Shown here one piece after another: positions 11,403 through 23,300 of a stretch of 64,000 nt of DNA. The first letter of the stretch is position 1; each line of letters opens with the position of its first letter. A program made the position numbers and the translations under genes. The stretch is from Amborella trichopoda (Eukaryota; Streptophyta; Magnoliopsida; Amborellales; Amborellaceae). Location of the stretch: positions 5,973,166 through 6,037,165 of the forward strand of contig NW_006494931.1 of assembly GCF_000471905.2 (NCBI RefSeq). The letters are read 5' to 3'. The notes below the pieces were generated by a model that searched no databases, was not told the origin of the DNA, and worked only from the letters and a program-made list of their open reading frames with translations.

Positions 11403-12017
11403 TAAAGAGAAACCGAGGGGTTGGTCTTCCCGAAAATGATGATAGATGTGTTGGCAAATGGGGATAAGATGGTTATCTATTCTCGCATTTAATTAAGAAC
11501 GCCAAAATGAGGTGCGCATGCGCCTTCATGAAGAAGATGTAATATGTACGAAGTCAACAAGTTCACCCAAGATTGGCCGAACCCTACACACCTTTTGAGG
11601 TTCCCTCATACGTGAAGCATCCAGGGTACTTTTAGTCTTATAGAAGACTATATACATTCCAATGAACACCTGATAAAGATTGGGGTATCAATGACCACTT
11701 GATACATTATCAATAAACTTTGCCTCGAAGATATATTGCTTAGTCCCTATATAAGACTAAGTACGTTCTAAGTGAACATTATATTGAAGACATACAACGA
11801 AGACGGTAACGCACGTTAGATGATTGTCCTTAGCGGATGGTTATAAATAAGTGAGATTCTTAATGGAACCACTCAAATGTGCCCTTTACGATATTTGGGC
11901 TTGGCTTAACCCATGTCCGTATCCACTGTTAGTTGGAATATGCCTTTGTGTTTTTGGATCAAGGTGAGACTCTCGAGGATCGTGTTTGAGGTATTATAAC
12001 CCTCCCCCTTCAAGTCT
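11403..12017. other. Noncoding stretch with two small perfect hairpins; possible remnant of element I LTR
   Basis: No gene is seen. Near 11,634 the sequence TAGTCTT-ATAG-AAGACTA is a perfect 7-bp hairpin. Near 11,740-11,762 CTTAGTC and GACTAAG flank TATATAA. A plus-strand TATAAATAAG lies near 11,843. These look regulatory, but I could not find a matching second LTR copy, so LTR identity is only a possibility. Confidence 0.3.
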
Positions 12018-12560
12018 TACATCAATCAGCAGTCTAAAGCTGCTCGAGAATGCTTAACCCATAACCACATCAATCGACAGTCTAAAGCTGCCCAGGGATG
12101 ACGTATCCCATCACCACATCAATCGGCAGTCTAAAGCTGGTCGTGGATGATTTAAACCCATCACCACATCAATCGATAGTCTAAAGCTGCCTGGGGAAGG
12201 CTACACATTAATCGTTAGTCTAAAGCTACTGGAAATGGTTGAACCCATCACCATATCAATCGACAGTCTAAAGCTGTCTGGTCATGGCTTAACCCATCAC
12301 CACATCAATCGGGAGTCTAAAGTTGCTTGGGGATTGCTTAACCCATCACCACATCAATCGGCAGTCTAAAGTTGCCTGGGGATTTCTTAACCCATCACCA
12401 CATCAATCGTCAGTCTACAACTGCTTGGAGATGACCCATCACCACATCAATCTGTAGTTTCAAGCAACCTGGAGATGCCTTAACCCATCATCCTCATTCA
12501 CGGCAGTCTAAAGCTCTCTAGAGACGACTTAAGCCGTCATCCTTATCACCCAGCAGTTAA
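12018..12560 (+). repeat. 48-49-bp minisatellite, about twelve units
   Basis: Unit anchors (CAGTCTAAAG or variants) occur at 12,030, 12,078, 12,127, 12,177, 12,216, 12,264, 12,313, 12,362, 12,411, 12,455, 12,504 and 12,554. Each unit carries CCCATCACCACATCAATCG then GCAGTCTAAAGCTGCC. Units are directly adjacent and degenerate, so this is a minisatellite and not spacer-containing. Confidence 0.93.
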
Positions 12561-14012
12561 GGCCTTAAAAGCTTCATGTGTTGTACGACACTTGGTTATC
12601 GAAAGGGGGACTCCTTCCTTAATACAAGGAGTTCTCTCATGAAATCAGCATCATTGGATTCTTGACTCATTTCTTTATCACCCTTAAAAGGTGTAGTGTG
12701 GATTGAGTTGAAGAAGGAAGCGGTTGCAGCCCACTGACAACAGTGACGAATCCCTGATTTTTCCTGCGTGAGATCATGAGGTTCGAAAGTTTGAAATTCA
12801 AGACAAGCATAAGCAATTATACCTGCGCAAACAACCCAACAATGAGATTAGCAACGTGAAAAGACAAACAAAAGCAGTAAACAACATTATGAAGATAAGG
12901 ACTACGCCCAACAAATTCTGTGATTCAAATGAAAGGATAAGTTCAAGATGAAGATGGATGGTGAAGATTCAAATACGGGAAATGCATGGTTATCCCTTGG
13001 AAAACCATAACTCAACAATATAAAAATGGTATCTCTCGATTGAAGAGTGCACATTTTTTTATAAACATATTTTAGTAGAGATAAGTGTTCTTTAGGGTTT
13101 TTTACCGCAGTAAGAATTAAGAGTGAAAATGAGAGAGATATTTAGGACACAAAGACTGAGATAATCATCTCCTACTATTCACTTGAGACCAGTTCTCTTA
13201 GGTAGACCAGATTTGAAGGATAATATCCATGCAAACAACCACAAGTATATGGGCCAATGTGCCCTCGATGTTATCTTTTCCCTTTGGATATGTCTGTATA
13301 TTTTCTTCTTTAGAAATGAATATATAGGTTTCAAGGCCAGAATCAAATTGTTTTGGCTTATTTTTCATATCTTTAGCCAATGTAAATAGTAACAGTGGGT
13401 TGAACCTCTAGAATTGTTCAATGTTAAATATAATATAAAGCATGTGTTTCTGATATAGAATACACAGGTGAATTTGGCCTCGAATATAATGTCCTCTGAC
13501 TTTCTATTTGGAGTTTAATGTTGTTCTAAACATTCCCATTTAAGCATTCACATTTCGGAGCGTCCAGGGCCTAGGGGCTTGTCCTCAAGTATCATTTTTT
13601 GTTTTCTCTTTACTTTCATTAATGATAATTGAGTTCCATTTAACCACATTTTTTGTATTTATTACATTTTATTAGGCTCATATATTGCCTTCTTTGATCT
13701 TTCTCTCTTTTCTAAAGTTCTTCAGTAAATCACTCTCCCTCTTCTTTAAATACTTTAAAATTTCTCTTGAATTCCAATGCTAAGATGTGTTGAAAGCTGG
13801 CTCAGCTGGTGGTCCGAGTGGGATACGATGTTGTGGCCCGAATTTCACATGAAACGCAATTTGACAAGACCATTTTATTTATCAACTTCTGACATGTTTG
13901 CACCTGAAACCAAGGTGGGGGACCGAGTTCCTTGTCAGCATTTTTTAGTATAAACACCCCCCATACGAGACACCCTTGATGTATCTAGTTCCTCAAGTCC
14001 TACTTTTCTCAT
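12561..14012. other. No recognisable gene or element
   Basis: AT-rich sequence with only short, random-looking reading frames. I find no copy of it elsewhere in the window. It may be flank DNA between elements I and B. Confidence 0.4.
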
Positions 14013-17000
14013 TTTTTTAAGGTATTATTCAACACTTGTATCCCCGAGGTGAATAAGGAAAGTGCCAATCGCAACCTATGCCTACAGGTACCAAAATGAC
14101 TGTGGACTATGAAAGCACTATTGAAATAAACCTTGATCTGGAGCACAATTTTGAAAGAAAATGGATTGGTCCGAAAATCACGTAGAGGTAGCCCATGACT
14201 CCCTAAGAACACCCATCAAGTTTCATCATAATCTGACGTCGTTAAGGTGGATCATGAACAAAATCAGTTTTCAGATTCAGCCTCTCACATGCTGAAAATG
14301 CACCTTATAACTATAGACCTATTATCGAAGCTTAATATGGGCACCAGACCACTTCCATTGGATTCATAAGGTCCAAAAACCCCCAGATGTCAAGTTTCGA
14401 CTCATTCGAACGCTTCTAGACCATTCAATGGCCAACTTACCCAAAACGGGTGGGTTATAACCTATTCTGGTGCACCTTCCATGAACCAGTTTCCATAAAT
14501 GGAAACTAAGCAATGTGATTTCGAGAACACCTTTGAATAGTCATATCTCCTTTATCTTACTTCAGATCAAGCTCAAATTTTCATGAGGATCTTCGTCTCC
14601 TCGACACACACGTTTTAATATGTGGCACGGCCCATGACATGGTCCGAGACTAGAGAAATCCTAGAGATAAGCTGCTTAAAAAAACTCATGCGTAACATAT
14701 TTTTAAAAGAATAAGACCCATTCAATCAAATGGCCACATCATGAAGACCCGATATCGGATCGGCTTGAAATTAGGTCCATTGCGACCACAAGGTCAAGGG
14801 CTTCAATTAGAGCTGGCCATCACGCATGATGAATGGCCAAAATGGCTATATTTTAAGGTGCAAAGAAAGGCATTTTTTGATGGCTGGAATTCAAATTCTG
14901 ACAAGTTCCTCAATTCGACTAGAGACGATTAGGGCCCAAATGATCGTGACGACTTCCTCGTTGTTCCACAATAAAAATATTGATAAAAAAGGAAAAGAAT
15001 GGCCAAGATCCAAAATCTAAGATCGTACATTTCTCATCTTTTTGCAAATCTTGCGGAGAGCCCAAAGCTTTGATTCGAGGATCAAAAGATACATCAAAAC
15101 GATCGTCTCGTTGAGACCGTCATAATTGCAACATTACTTTTACTGGAGTGTCGGCCAGAAAGACCCGAAACGAACCGTAAAAGATCATCATTGTTCATGG
15201 CCACTTTTAGGGGACCATCTTATCATTTAGAAGATTGTAGGTAGGGGCAGAATCATCATTTTGCCCCGAAAAAGGGATTCATTTTTAATTCACAAGATTT
15301 GTGTTTTTCAGTAATTTCTTTTAGTTTTGATCATCCACCCTTGTTTCAAGGGGTGTTCTATAGAAGAACTTGTAACCCTAAGTTCAAAAAAAGGAGAATT
15401 AATGAGATTGACCCCCTTAAGCTCAAGGTTTTAAATTTAGTTTTCAGTTGTTACAATACTTTTCCCTACCCCCCTTCCATTCAAAGGGAGGAGACAGAAA
15501 ATTTTCCCCATAAGCCACTACCCTTGGAACTTCTTGCTCCCCCCTTGAAATCTCTTACTTCTCACTCAAAACTCTCAACTCCCAACCTAGCCGCTGCTTC
15601 GACTCAAGGTCCCGACTGGGTACTTTTCTATTCTCTTTCCTCTTTGCTCTCTCTATCTCTCTTCTCTCTCTTCTTCTCTCTTCTTTCTCTATCTTCCCTC
15701 CTTTCTCACTCTTTCATAATTGTAGGCTTGCCTCCTCTTTCTCTCTTTCTCTCTCTTTCTTCCTCATCCCTCTTTCCTCTTTCTTTCTCTCTCTCCTCTC
15801 CTCTCTCTCTCTCTCTCCCTCGCTATTTGATAGAGCTAGTGGCTAAGCCGTCAGATCCCTCTCTTTCTCCTACTCTCTCAATCTCTCTCCTCTCCTTCTT
15901 TCTTCCTCTTACCTTTCCTCCTCAGTTATTTTCCCTCTTTTCTCTCTCCTTTTCCCTCTCTCCACTCTCTTTCTCTCTCTTCCTCTCCCCTCTCTTTTTC
16001 TATCTACCTCTCGGTTTGACCAAGCCGATGGCTTAGCCGCCGGCTCCCTCTCTTTCTCCTCCTCTCTTTCTCTCTCCTCTCCTTTCTTTCTTCCTCTTCC
16101 CCCTCACTTCTTTTCCTTTTCTCTCTCCTTTTCCCTCTCTCCTCTCTTTCTCTCTCTTCCTCTCCCCTGTCTTTCTCTCTCTCCCTCTTGATTTGATCGA
16201 GCCGACAGCTAAGCCGCCAACTCCCTCTCTTTCTCCTCCTCTCTCTTTCTCTCTCCTCTCCCTCTCGATTTGATCGAGCCGACAGCTAAGTCGCCAACTC
16301 CCTCTCTTTCTCCTCCTCTCTCTTTCTCTCTCCTCTCCTTTCTTCCTCTTCCCCCTCACTTCTTTTTCCTCTTCTCTCTCTCATTTCCCTTCTGTTATCT
16401 TTCTTCCTCTCCCCTCTCTTTCTCTCTCTCCCTCTCGATTTGACCGAGCTAACAGCTAAACCGTCAGCTCCCTCTCTTTATCCTCCTCTCTTTCTCTCTC
16501 CAATCCTTCTTTTTTTTCTCTTCCCCCTCACTTCTTTTCCCTCTTTTATCTCTCTCTCCTTTCCTTTCTCTCTCTCTTTCCCTTCTTTCTCATCTCTCTC
16601 TCTCCCCCTCTTGGTTTGATTGAACCAGCGACTAACCCTCTCTTTTCCCTCCTCTCTCTTTCCCTTTTCTCTCTCTTCGCTTCTTTTATTTCACTCTCTC
16701 TCTTCGCTTCTTTTATTTCACTCTCTCTCTCCGCTTCTTTTATTTCACTCTCTCTCTTCGCTTCTTTTATTTCACTCTCTCTCTTCATGATCAACTAGGC
16801 CGACGACATCTCCTCTTCCTCTCTCTCTTTCTTGGTTCGACCAAGCAGGTGGCTAAGCCGTCGGCTCCCACTTTTTCTCCTCTCTTGCTTGTTGTCTCTC
16901 TCTTTCTCTCTCCCTCTTGGTCTGATCAAGCCAGTGGTTAAGCCATCGGATCCCTCTCTTTCCCTCCTCTCCCTTTCACTCTCTCTCCCCCTCTAGGTAT

Positions 17001-18530
17001 GACCGAGCCGATAGTTAAGCCATCGGTGCCCTCCCTTTCTCCCCTCTCTCTCTTTCTCTCTCCCTTCCGACTCGACTGAGCTGACGGCTTCACCATCGCT
17101 TCCCTCCATTTTTCTTTCTCTCTCCCTCTTTCTTTTTTTTCTTGCCCTCTTTCTTTCCCTTCTCTCTCCCTCTCTCTGTTCTTCTCTATCTTATTCTCTC
17201 TTTCTTTCTCTTTCTTTCTCTCTCTCCTGCTCGATTTCTCTCTCTCTCACTCTCTCTCGCACTCTTTCTTTTTCTTTCTCTCTTTCTCTCTCCTTCTCTC
17301 TCTCACTTTCTTTCTCTTTCTTACTCTCGTTCTTTCTCTCACTCTCTCAATCTCTCTTTCTCTCTCTTTATCTCCCTTTCTCACTCTCTTTATCTCCCTC
17401 TCTCTTATTTTCTCTTTTTCCCTCTCACCTACTCTCGCTTGATCTCTCTCTCCCTCCTCTCTCGCTTCCTCTCTCTTACTCTTTCTCTCTCTCCTTCTCT
17501 TTTACTTCTTATCTCTCTCTTACTCTCTTACTCTCTCTTTATTATTCTCACCATTTCTCTCGATCTTTCTCTCCTCTCTCTATATCACTTTCCCCCTTTT
17601 TCTTATCCTCGCCCTTTCTCTCTCACTCTCTGTCTTACATTTTTTTCTCTCTTGCTTTCTCAATCTCTCTCTTTTTATCTCTCTCTATCTCTCTCCTCCT
17701 TTGACTCTCTCACTCTCTCTTACTTTCGATGTCTCTCTCTCTTTCTTAGTATATCTCTCTTTCCTACTCTCTTCCTATCTCTCTCTGTCTCTCTCTTTCT
17801 CTTTCACTTCTGCATTGAAGGAGGCTCTGTTGAGGTTTGTCTGGATCGGGTACGTCCCACAGTTCAGTTCTCTAGGCATCCTTCAAAGTGTCGCCCCTCT
17901 CTCTTCCTCCCTCTCTCTCTTTTTATCTCTCTCTTACTCTTTCTATCTCTCTTAGTCTTTCTCTCTTGATCTCTCTTGATCTATCTCTTTTCCTCTCTTT
18001 CTCGCTCTCCTTTTCCCTTCTCTGTCTCCTCATTCCCCCTTTATCATGTCATTTCTCCTCCCTCCGATCCTTATACCATCATCGCCATGAAGTTCTTCGT
18101 TAAGATGGTACCATGAGGTTGCCAAAATTGATAAAGGACTCACCCCTTTTTACCTTCACCCATTCATACACTCACCTAATGACAAGTCAGGGTCTTCTGG
18201 CTTGCTTGTCTGAACATCTTACGTATTTGTGTGCCTGCAGAAACGTAGAGAACGAGTCAAGGGAGTTGACGTCGAACCAGCCTAAAGCTTGAGGGGCTCT
18301 CTTCGTGATCTAAGAGGGAGCCCATGCATAACGCCCGAACGCGTCACGGACCCAACGTGAGGTATGTTCCGGTTTACACCACATAATCCTCTCTCACTAA
18401 GTCGGTACCCTACCTGCACACATGCACCACGCGCGTCGCGATCTCGAGAGAGTGATCTTGAGCCGAACCCTAAACTAGGTCCCCATGCGATCGTGCAACC
18501 CGACTTGAACGAGATCGAGGCACCCAACCA
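14013..18530 (+). repeat. 5' LTR of element B
   Basis: The start was set by alignment with the 3' LTR, whose first bases are TGTTTTAAGGTATT at 32,987; here the first bases read TTTTTTAAGG, so the TG end is mutated. The end at 18,530 (CACCCAACCA) was set by the PBS three bases downstream and by alignment with the end of the LTR of element A (CACCCAATGA at 56,107-56,116). U3 carries a block also found in LTR A (CGTCTC.TCGACAC, ATATGTGGCAC). The TATA position is degenerate here (CTATAGAAG at 15,358) but intact in the 3' LTR. About 2.4 kb is CT-rich repeat. Confidence 0.85.
15620..18060 (+). repeat. Polypyrimidine (CT)-rich array with palindromic spacers in LTR B
   Basis: Long runs of CTCTCTTTCTC are interrupted by a recurring module: TTTGAYCGAGCC, a GC-rich inverted repeat of the type GCCGGYGGCT-AAGCCGYCGGC (split here), then TCCCTCTC. 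I count about ten modules, near 15,826, 16,014, 16,192, 16,267, 16,438, 16,613, 16,840, 16,919, 17,000 and 17,080. A 27-bp TTCGCTTCTTTTATTTCAC-type unit is repeated four times at 16,674-16,788. The long Leu/Ser frames here are translation of the repeat, not genes. Confidence 0.9.
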
Positions 18531-18534
18531 TCTT

Positions 18535-18553
18535 TGGCGACTCCACTGGGGAC
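18535..18553 (+). other. Primer-binding site for tRNA-Arg
   Basis: TGGCGACTCCACTGGGGAC begins with TGG (complement of the tRNA CCA end) and complements a plant tRNA-Arg 3' end of the type CCCCAGYGGAGTCGCCA. It lies four bases after the LTR end. tRNA-Arg priming is known for Ogre-type Tat elements. The exact isoacceptor cannot be settled without the host tRNA set. Confidence 0.85.
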
Positions 18554-19965
18554 ACACTACCCCATTATCAGCCCTTCTTGCTTTACTCGTTTTCTTTCAT
18601 TCCACATATGCACACATATGACTTTATATTCCCTGCACTCATGAGCCCGTCTCTCAAGGATCAGGTTTCGTGAATGTCATTCCATGTTTTCCTCCTGAGC
18701 GTCGATTCAACGTCGCGCTCCCAGGTTCTTACCTTGTCCTACTGCTAGGGGCAACCGAAAAGCTGCCTCCCTCTCCTTTGTAACTGGAAGTACATCTGTT
18801 AGTGCATCTGCAAGTCACCATACGGCCACCCCCTACTCTCCTTCATCGAGCCACCACGACAGGAGGGTCGACACTACGAGGAGGAGGCTCCAAATCCACC
18901 ACCTTTAAAGCTCGCGGTCCATCCACTAGAGTTACACTCCGAGGTAACCTCAGGCTGCCTCGGACCACCACCGGGGATTCAATCCTCTAGGCCCAAGTCC
19001 CCTACACCTCATACCTGCACACCACTCGGTTTGGGGAAAACCCATTGTTGCACCTTTACGAGCACATGGATGACTACCTCCTCATCGCTCCTCCATGCAC
19101 ATACCTGTGCACTCTGTGGAAAGTGGTCACAAGGCCACTCCTCCACACACACCTCCTCGTGAAGCTGGACTTCTTAAAATCAGACCTTCAGCTCGAGCCC
19201 GGGTTGACCCCCAAGTCACCCGGAAACCTTATTCGAGGCGTACACATGCACCAGACCATCGGACTACCCCGAGCTTAAGATGCAAAGGCCACTGGTGCGT
19301 GCCTTCTCCCCTGTTCGCCTGCTTGCCTTGACGAAACCCCTGACCACTTGGTACACCAAGGTCTTCCCTCTGAGTACCCTCCTTCAATCCCCTCAGCAAC
19401 CCCACGACCATTGGCCCTTGAAAGCGAGCTTGGGATAGAGCTCCGATGGCAAAAAAAGGCTCCATCTCCCCCATCCCTCTTGGTCAAATCAAGGCCACCC
19501 AAGGAGGTCATGGAATCGGCCATTTCAGGTCCATATTCCCTACCCCGATTAATGGAGATCACCCTCGCTGCCCTAACAAGAGCCAATCTTCTGAGGTCTC
19601 ATTCCCAGTTCCAGTTCTGGGAGAAAGTGTATTGGAATCTAAAGGTCAAGCACAAGAAAGGTGCATCGCTCGTCCGTAAGGAGAGACCCGAGATATGAGG
19701 AGTGCCCGAACCCGTTAACGTTCTTAAGCGAAACCCCTTCTACCCGTTGCAAATCATAACGGAGTCCAAGACGAGCGGAGAAGAACAGTGCATGATAATT
19801 CAGGTCATTGGAGATGACCCTATTCATCAGAATCCATGGTCCCAAGACCGTCGTGAACCTATGCTGACTCGGTTTATCACTGGGGCCCAAGCTCAGTCGC
19901 AGCATCTATAACCCCTTATAACTGGCCACCTTGATCCAGTCAACCGGTGACATAAAACTCTTGCT
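18554..19965 (+). other. Leader between PBS and gag of element B
   Basis: This 1.4-kb stretch holds several short plus-strand frames (for example 19,348-19,698 with 116 codons and 19,702-19,911) but none that I recognise. Ogre-type elements often carry an extra ORF1 here. The pieces could be its remains, but no domain supports that. Confidence 0.4.
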
Positions 19966-21470
19966 ATGCCTAGTACCTCCTTCCCCGAAGAGAGGGTTGA
20001 GGTCATGGTCATCAATCAAACTAATGACGAGCCTCAAGACCGCATAGCCCAGCTCGAGGAAGTCATTAACCGGATGGTGGAGAGGCTAAATCAGGTGGAA
20101 AATGCCAGACGTCTAGCAAATTCAACTCACCTTGGTGGTAATTCACCGTAGCCGCCCCATTTCGTAGATGATCCTCCAAGATCACCCCCTCTGCCAACCT
20201 ATGACTATCCCCCAAAGCCGTCTCAAGCTCTTCCTCACCCAGTTACGTAGGCTGATATCGATGCCATGGTTGACCACAGCCTCCAAAATAAGCATATCCT
20301 CAGGGCACGAGAGACAGCCCTGTACCAAAAGCTTTATCCCGCGATCATTGACTTACTACCCTTCCCACCGAACTATCAAAAAGAAAGAATCCCAATCTTC
20401 AATGGTACGGGCTCCCCTCATTAGCATGTTGCACATTCTATGTCAACGTGCCAAGAAACAGCCTCTGACGGCAGGTTCCTTCTTTGCCAGTTCGTGGAAA
20501 CCTTAGACGGGCCAGCATTCAAGTGGTATGCCCGTCTCCCTCCAAACTCTGTTCATACATGGGAGGAGATAGAGCATCTTTTCTACAAGAACTTCTATGA
20601 GGTTGAGAGGGAAGTGCAAGTCATAGAACTAGTTACTATGACCAAAGAGCAAGATGAGCCCGTTGAACAGTTTATTACTAGGTGGAAGGATTTAGTGGCA
20701 CACCAAAGCAACCCCATACCAGAAATTGATGCGGTACAAACCTATATCCATAATATGCAGCCTGAAACTTCGTTACATGTTGAATCCGCGAACCATACCA
20801 CCATTACAGAACTGATTTCCAAGGTAATGTGAAATTGAAAGCTTGCATAAGCATCATGGGGGAACCCCGTCGCGAACCTCAGGTGGAGGAGCCAGTTAGT
20901 ATGCTAACAATAATCGCGTTAACCCTCGGGGCAACCAACAAAGGATCGCAGTTAGTGCGGCAGTCACCATCTCCACGACCAAGCAGGCTGCCAACCAGAC
21001 CCCTCTTCAGACCTTAGACATGTCCAAGGGCTTGTTGTCTTCAAATACTCAAGAGAGCCTTCAACAAGGCCAGCAGTAGCCACAACCTTATAATAGAGTG
21101 CCACCGCCCCAAGGCCTCTATTGAAAGGACTACTGGAAAGAGAAGAAGAACAAGGTCTATAGCTTCGATAAAGAGTGGGTTCCAACGCTCCTCCGAATGT
21201 TGTTGGAACAAGGTATGATTGTCCTTCCTGAAGCAAGAAAGCCAGATGAAGCCGGATTGGTGAATAACACAAGGTATTGTGCATATCACCGAATGCTAGG
21301 CCACCCAGTCCAAGATTGCTTCACTCTCAAAGGACCACATTGAGGCATTGATTCAAAAAGGGCAAATACAGTTCCGGGTACTAAGAAACTTTGGTGCCCA
21401 TACCATCAGATAGTGGGTCACGATGTATCTCAGTGCTCTGGTTTCCAAGCCTTGATAAAAGGAAAAGTTG
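19966..21470 (+). pseudogene. Gag remnant with two CCHC zinc knuckles (element B)
   Basis: Gag forms the virus-like particle and packages element RNA. ATG at 19,966 starts a frame whose first part is a coiled coil (RIAQLEEVINRMVERLNQVE). The same frame continues to 20,832 through TAG stops at 20,149, 20,248 and 20,422. The retrotransposon gag domain is clear at 20,440-20,832: LDGPAFKWYARLPPNSVHTW, then EHLFYKNFYEVERE, then EPVEQFITRWKDL. Two zinc knuckles follow: CAYHRMLGHPVQDC at 21,278-21,319 and CPYHQIVGHDVSQC at 21,395-21,436. Frameshifts lie after 20,832. The stop at 20,422 sits where relatives have Gln, so CAG to TAG. Confidence 0.88.
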
Positions 21471-23300
21471 AAGAGGGGGCAAATGGTTGTGGAGGTCTCA
21501 GTCCTGGGTGAGGATACGCACGTCCAAGAGCCACATCTGATGGAACAACCTTCACAAGAAACTGCACCTCTTGAGTCCTCTGTCTCTGATGAGCCCTCTA
21601 CTTCGTAGCCCCAGCAAACTTACACGGGATGAAGTGGGATGAACACCATGAAGAGAGAGGTTATTCATTAGGCAAAAAAGGTGCTTGGACCTCGGGTGCC
21701 CTGTCAGTCTGTTCCCACTAATAAGAAAAGGAAAAGTTAGTGAACCACACGGGTCACCTATCAAAGAAGAGGGATAACACAGCCTCATGTTGAACCAGAG
21801 TTCCTCCCACCTATCCCGCCTTTGCCGACTCTCCTAGACTTCCTCCCTGAAATGGTCACATCACTCAGTAGTGACCATGTTTCAGGCTTACATGCCGAAA
21901 TCAACCTCGAGGGAATGACTTTCCATGTCTCTGTGTCCACGTCTGATAAAGGCAAGTACTTAAAAAGCCTCTTTAAGTTCAATATAGGTGATGACCCCAA
22001 AAGCTACCTGGCTCGATCCAACTTGAGTGATGACCCTAAAAGCTCTCGCCCTTCTTCTATCCCCGATTCTTCAAACCCTTCTTCTCTCATCTCGTCTCTC
22101 TCAGCAGTCACTGTTGAATGCCCAGACTTTGAGGGCCTTAAAGAGGGGCATAAAAGCTATAACACCAGTCAACACAAACACAAGAAGATAAAGAGAATGA
22201 TAGTGCAAACAGTCAAATTCTTGACAGTTGCTGACGCATTGACCTTCAGGTCGAAAAAGAAGCCCCTCCTCACTCCTGAAGAGTTGATTGAGCAGTACCG
22301 ACACCCGAGACCCAAAAGTCTTCATGGTCCCTTGAGCCTAACCCGCAGCAGCAATGGAGAGATACAAAAGGGCAAAGCTACTTTTCTCATGAAGCATGCC
22401 ACATGTTGCAAGTAACTGAGGGAATAATCAATGACAGCCAGATTGATCCATGCTCCAACCGCTCATGCAAAAACCAAAACTCTTCAAGTACCCTGGTCCG
22501 CCACTGATACCATACCCAAACACTCCAGCCAATCCACCACCCCTCGTCAAATACCAGGGACCACCATTAGTTCCCTATCCAAACCCATCCCCAACATTCC
22601 TCCTCAAACTTCACCAACTCCAATTCCATCTCCACCTACCCTGGTTGTGTCAATAAACTAGACACCGTCCACTCCTTCCAGGCCATCTAATCAACCCACA
22701 CCTACCTCGACTGCGCAGTCAAGCAAGCCTGCTCTGCCCATCCTGGCTGCACAATCTAGCCAACCCACACCTGCTCAAACTAACCTGGCTATGCAGTCAA
22801 ACCAGCCTCCATCCACAAACAACCTCGTAAATCCGTCTCATAAAGACCAGTGGCGAACCCTAGAGTTCATGAACCGGATGATGACAAAGTCGAGTGTGAT
22901 TTGGTTGGACACTTAAAGACTTCTGACTTGAGCTCTCACCGACCCATCCAGGCTTCTCTCCCATATTCTGTTCCCCCGTTCCTTGATACCAATCCCTCTC
23001 AAGTCACATGAGGAATCGAAGTAATTGTTATGCCTTGCACTATCGAGACCCCGGTCGAAGTGAGGATGACAATGGAGTCAATGACTTTTGGTCAAAAAAT
23101 GGAAGCGTCGAGATCAGGACCTCTGATCCTCCAATGGCTGATGAAGTAGGGGTCGAAGAAGAAGCTCCTGAAATACTAGAAGATGGCGGACAGGCCACGA
23201 CTAATGATCTAAAAGAGATAAATTTGGACGATGACACCGACTCGAGGCCGACTTTCATTTCTGCCATTATGTCACTAGAAGAAAAGGAGTTTGCCACTTT
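21471..23300 (+). pseudogene. Gag-pol linker and presumed protease region of element B
   Basis: The frame 21,822-22,415 (197 codons) is the longest clean frame; I do not recognise its product. It is followed by a Pro-rich part (KYPGPPLIPYPN and KYQGPPLVPYPN at about 22,478-22,590) and by an acidic linker with LEDGGQATTNDL near 23,180. No D-T/S-G protease motif could be read, so the protease is lost or too decayed. Position between gag and RT is the only support for calling this the protease region. Confidence 0.55.

Noticed and set aside
11449-12017. Candidate 3' LTR of element I
   Set aside because: TGTTGG start-like sequence and a TATA-like box are present, but no matching second copy, PPT or TSD was found, so it is not called an LTR.
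12018-12560. CRISPR-like regular repeats
   Set aside because: Units of 48-49 bp are directly adjacent with no unique spacers, in plant transposon DNA; it is a minisatellite.
15299-16036. Plus-strand frame of 245 codons
   Set aside because: The second half is translation of the CT-rich LTR array (Leu/Ser/Phe), starting within LTR B; no protein family.
17142-17969. Plus-strand frame of 275 codons, Leu/Ser repeats
   Set aside because: Pure translation of the (CT)n array; stops are rare there because CT-only sequence contains no stop codons in these frames.
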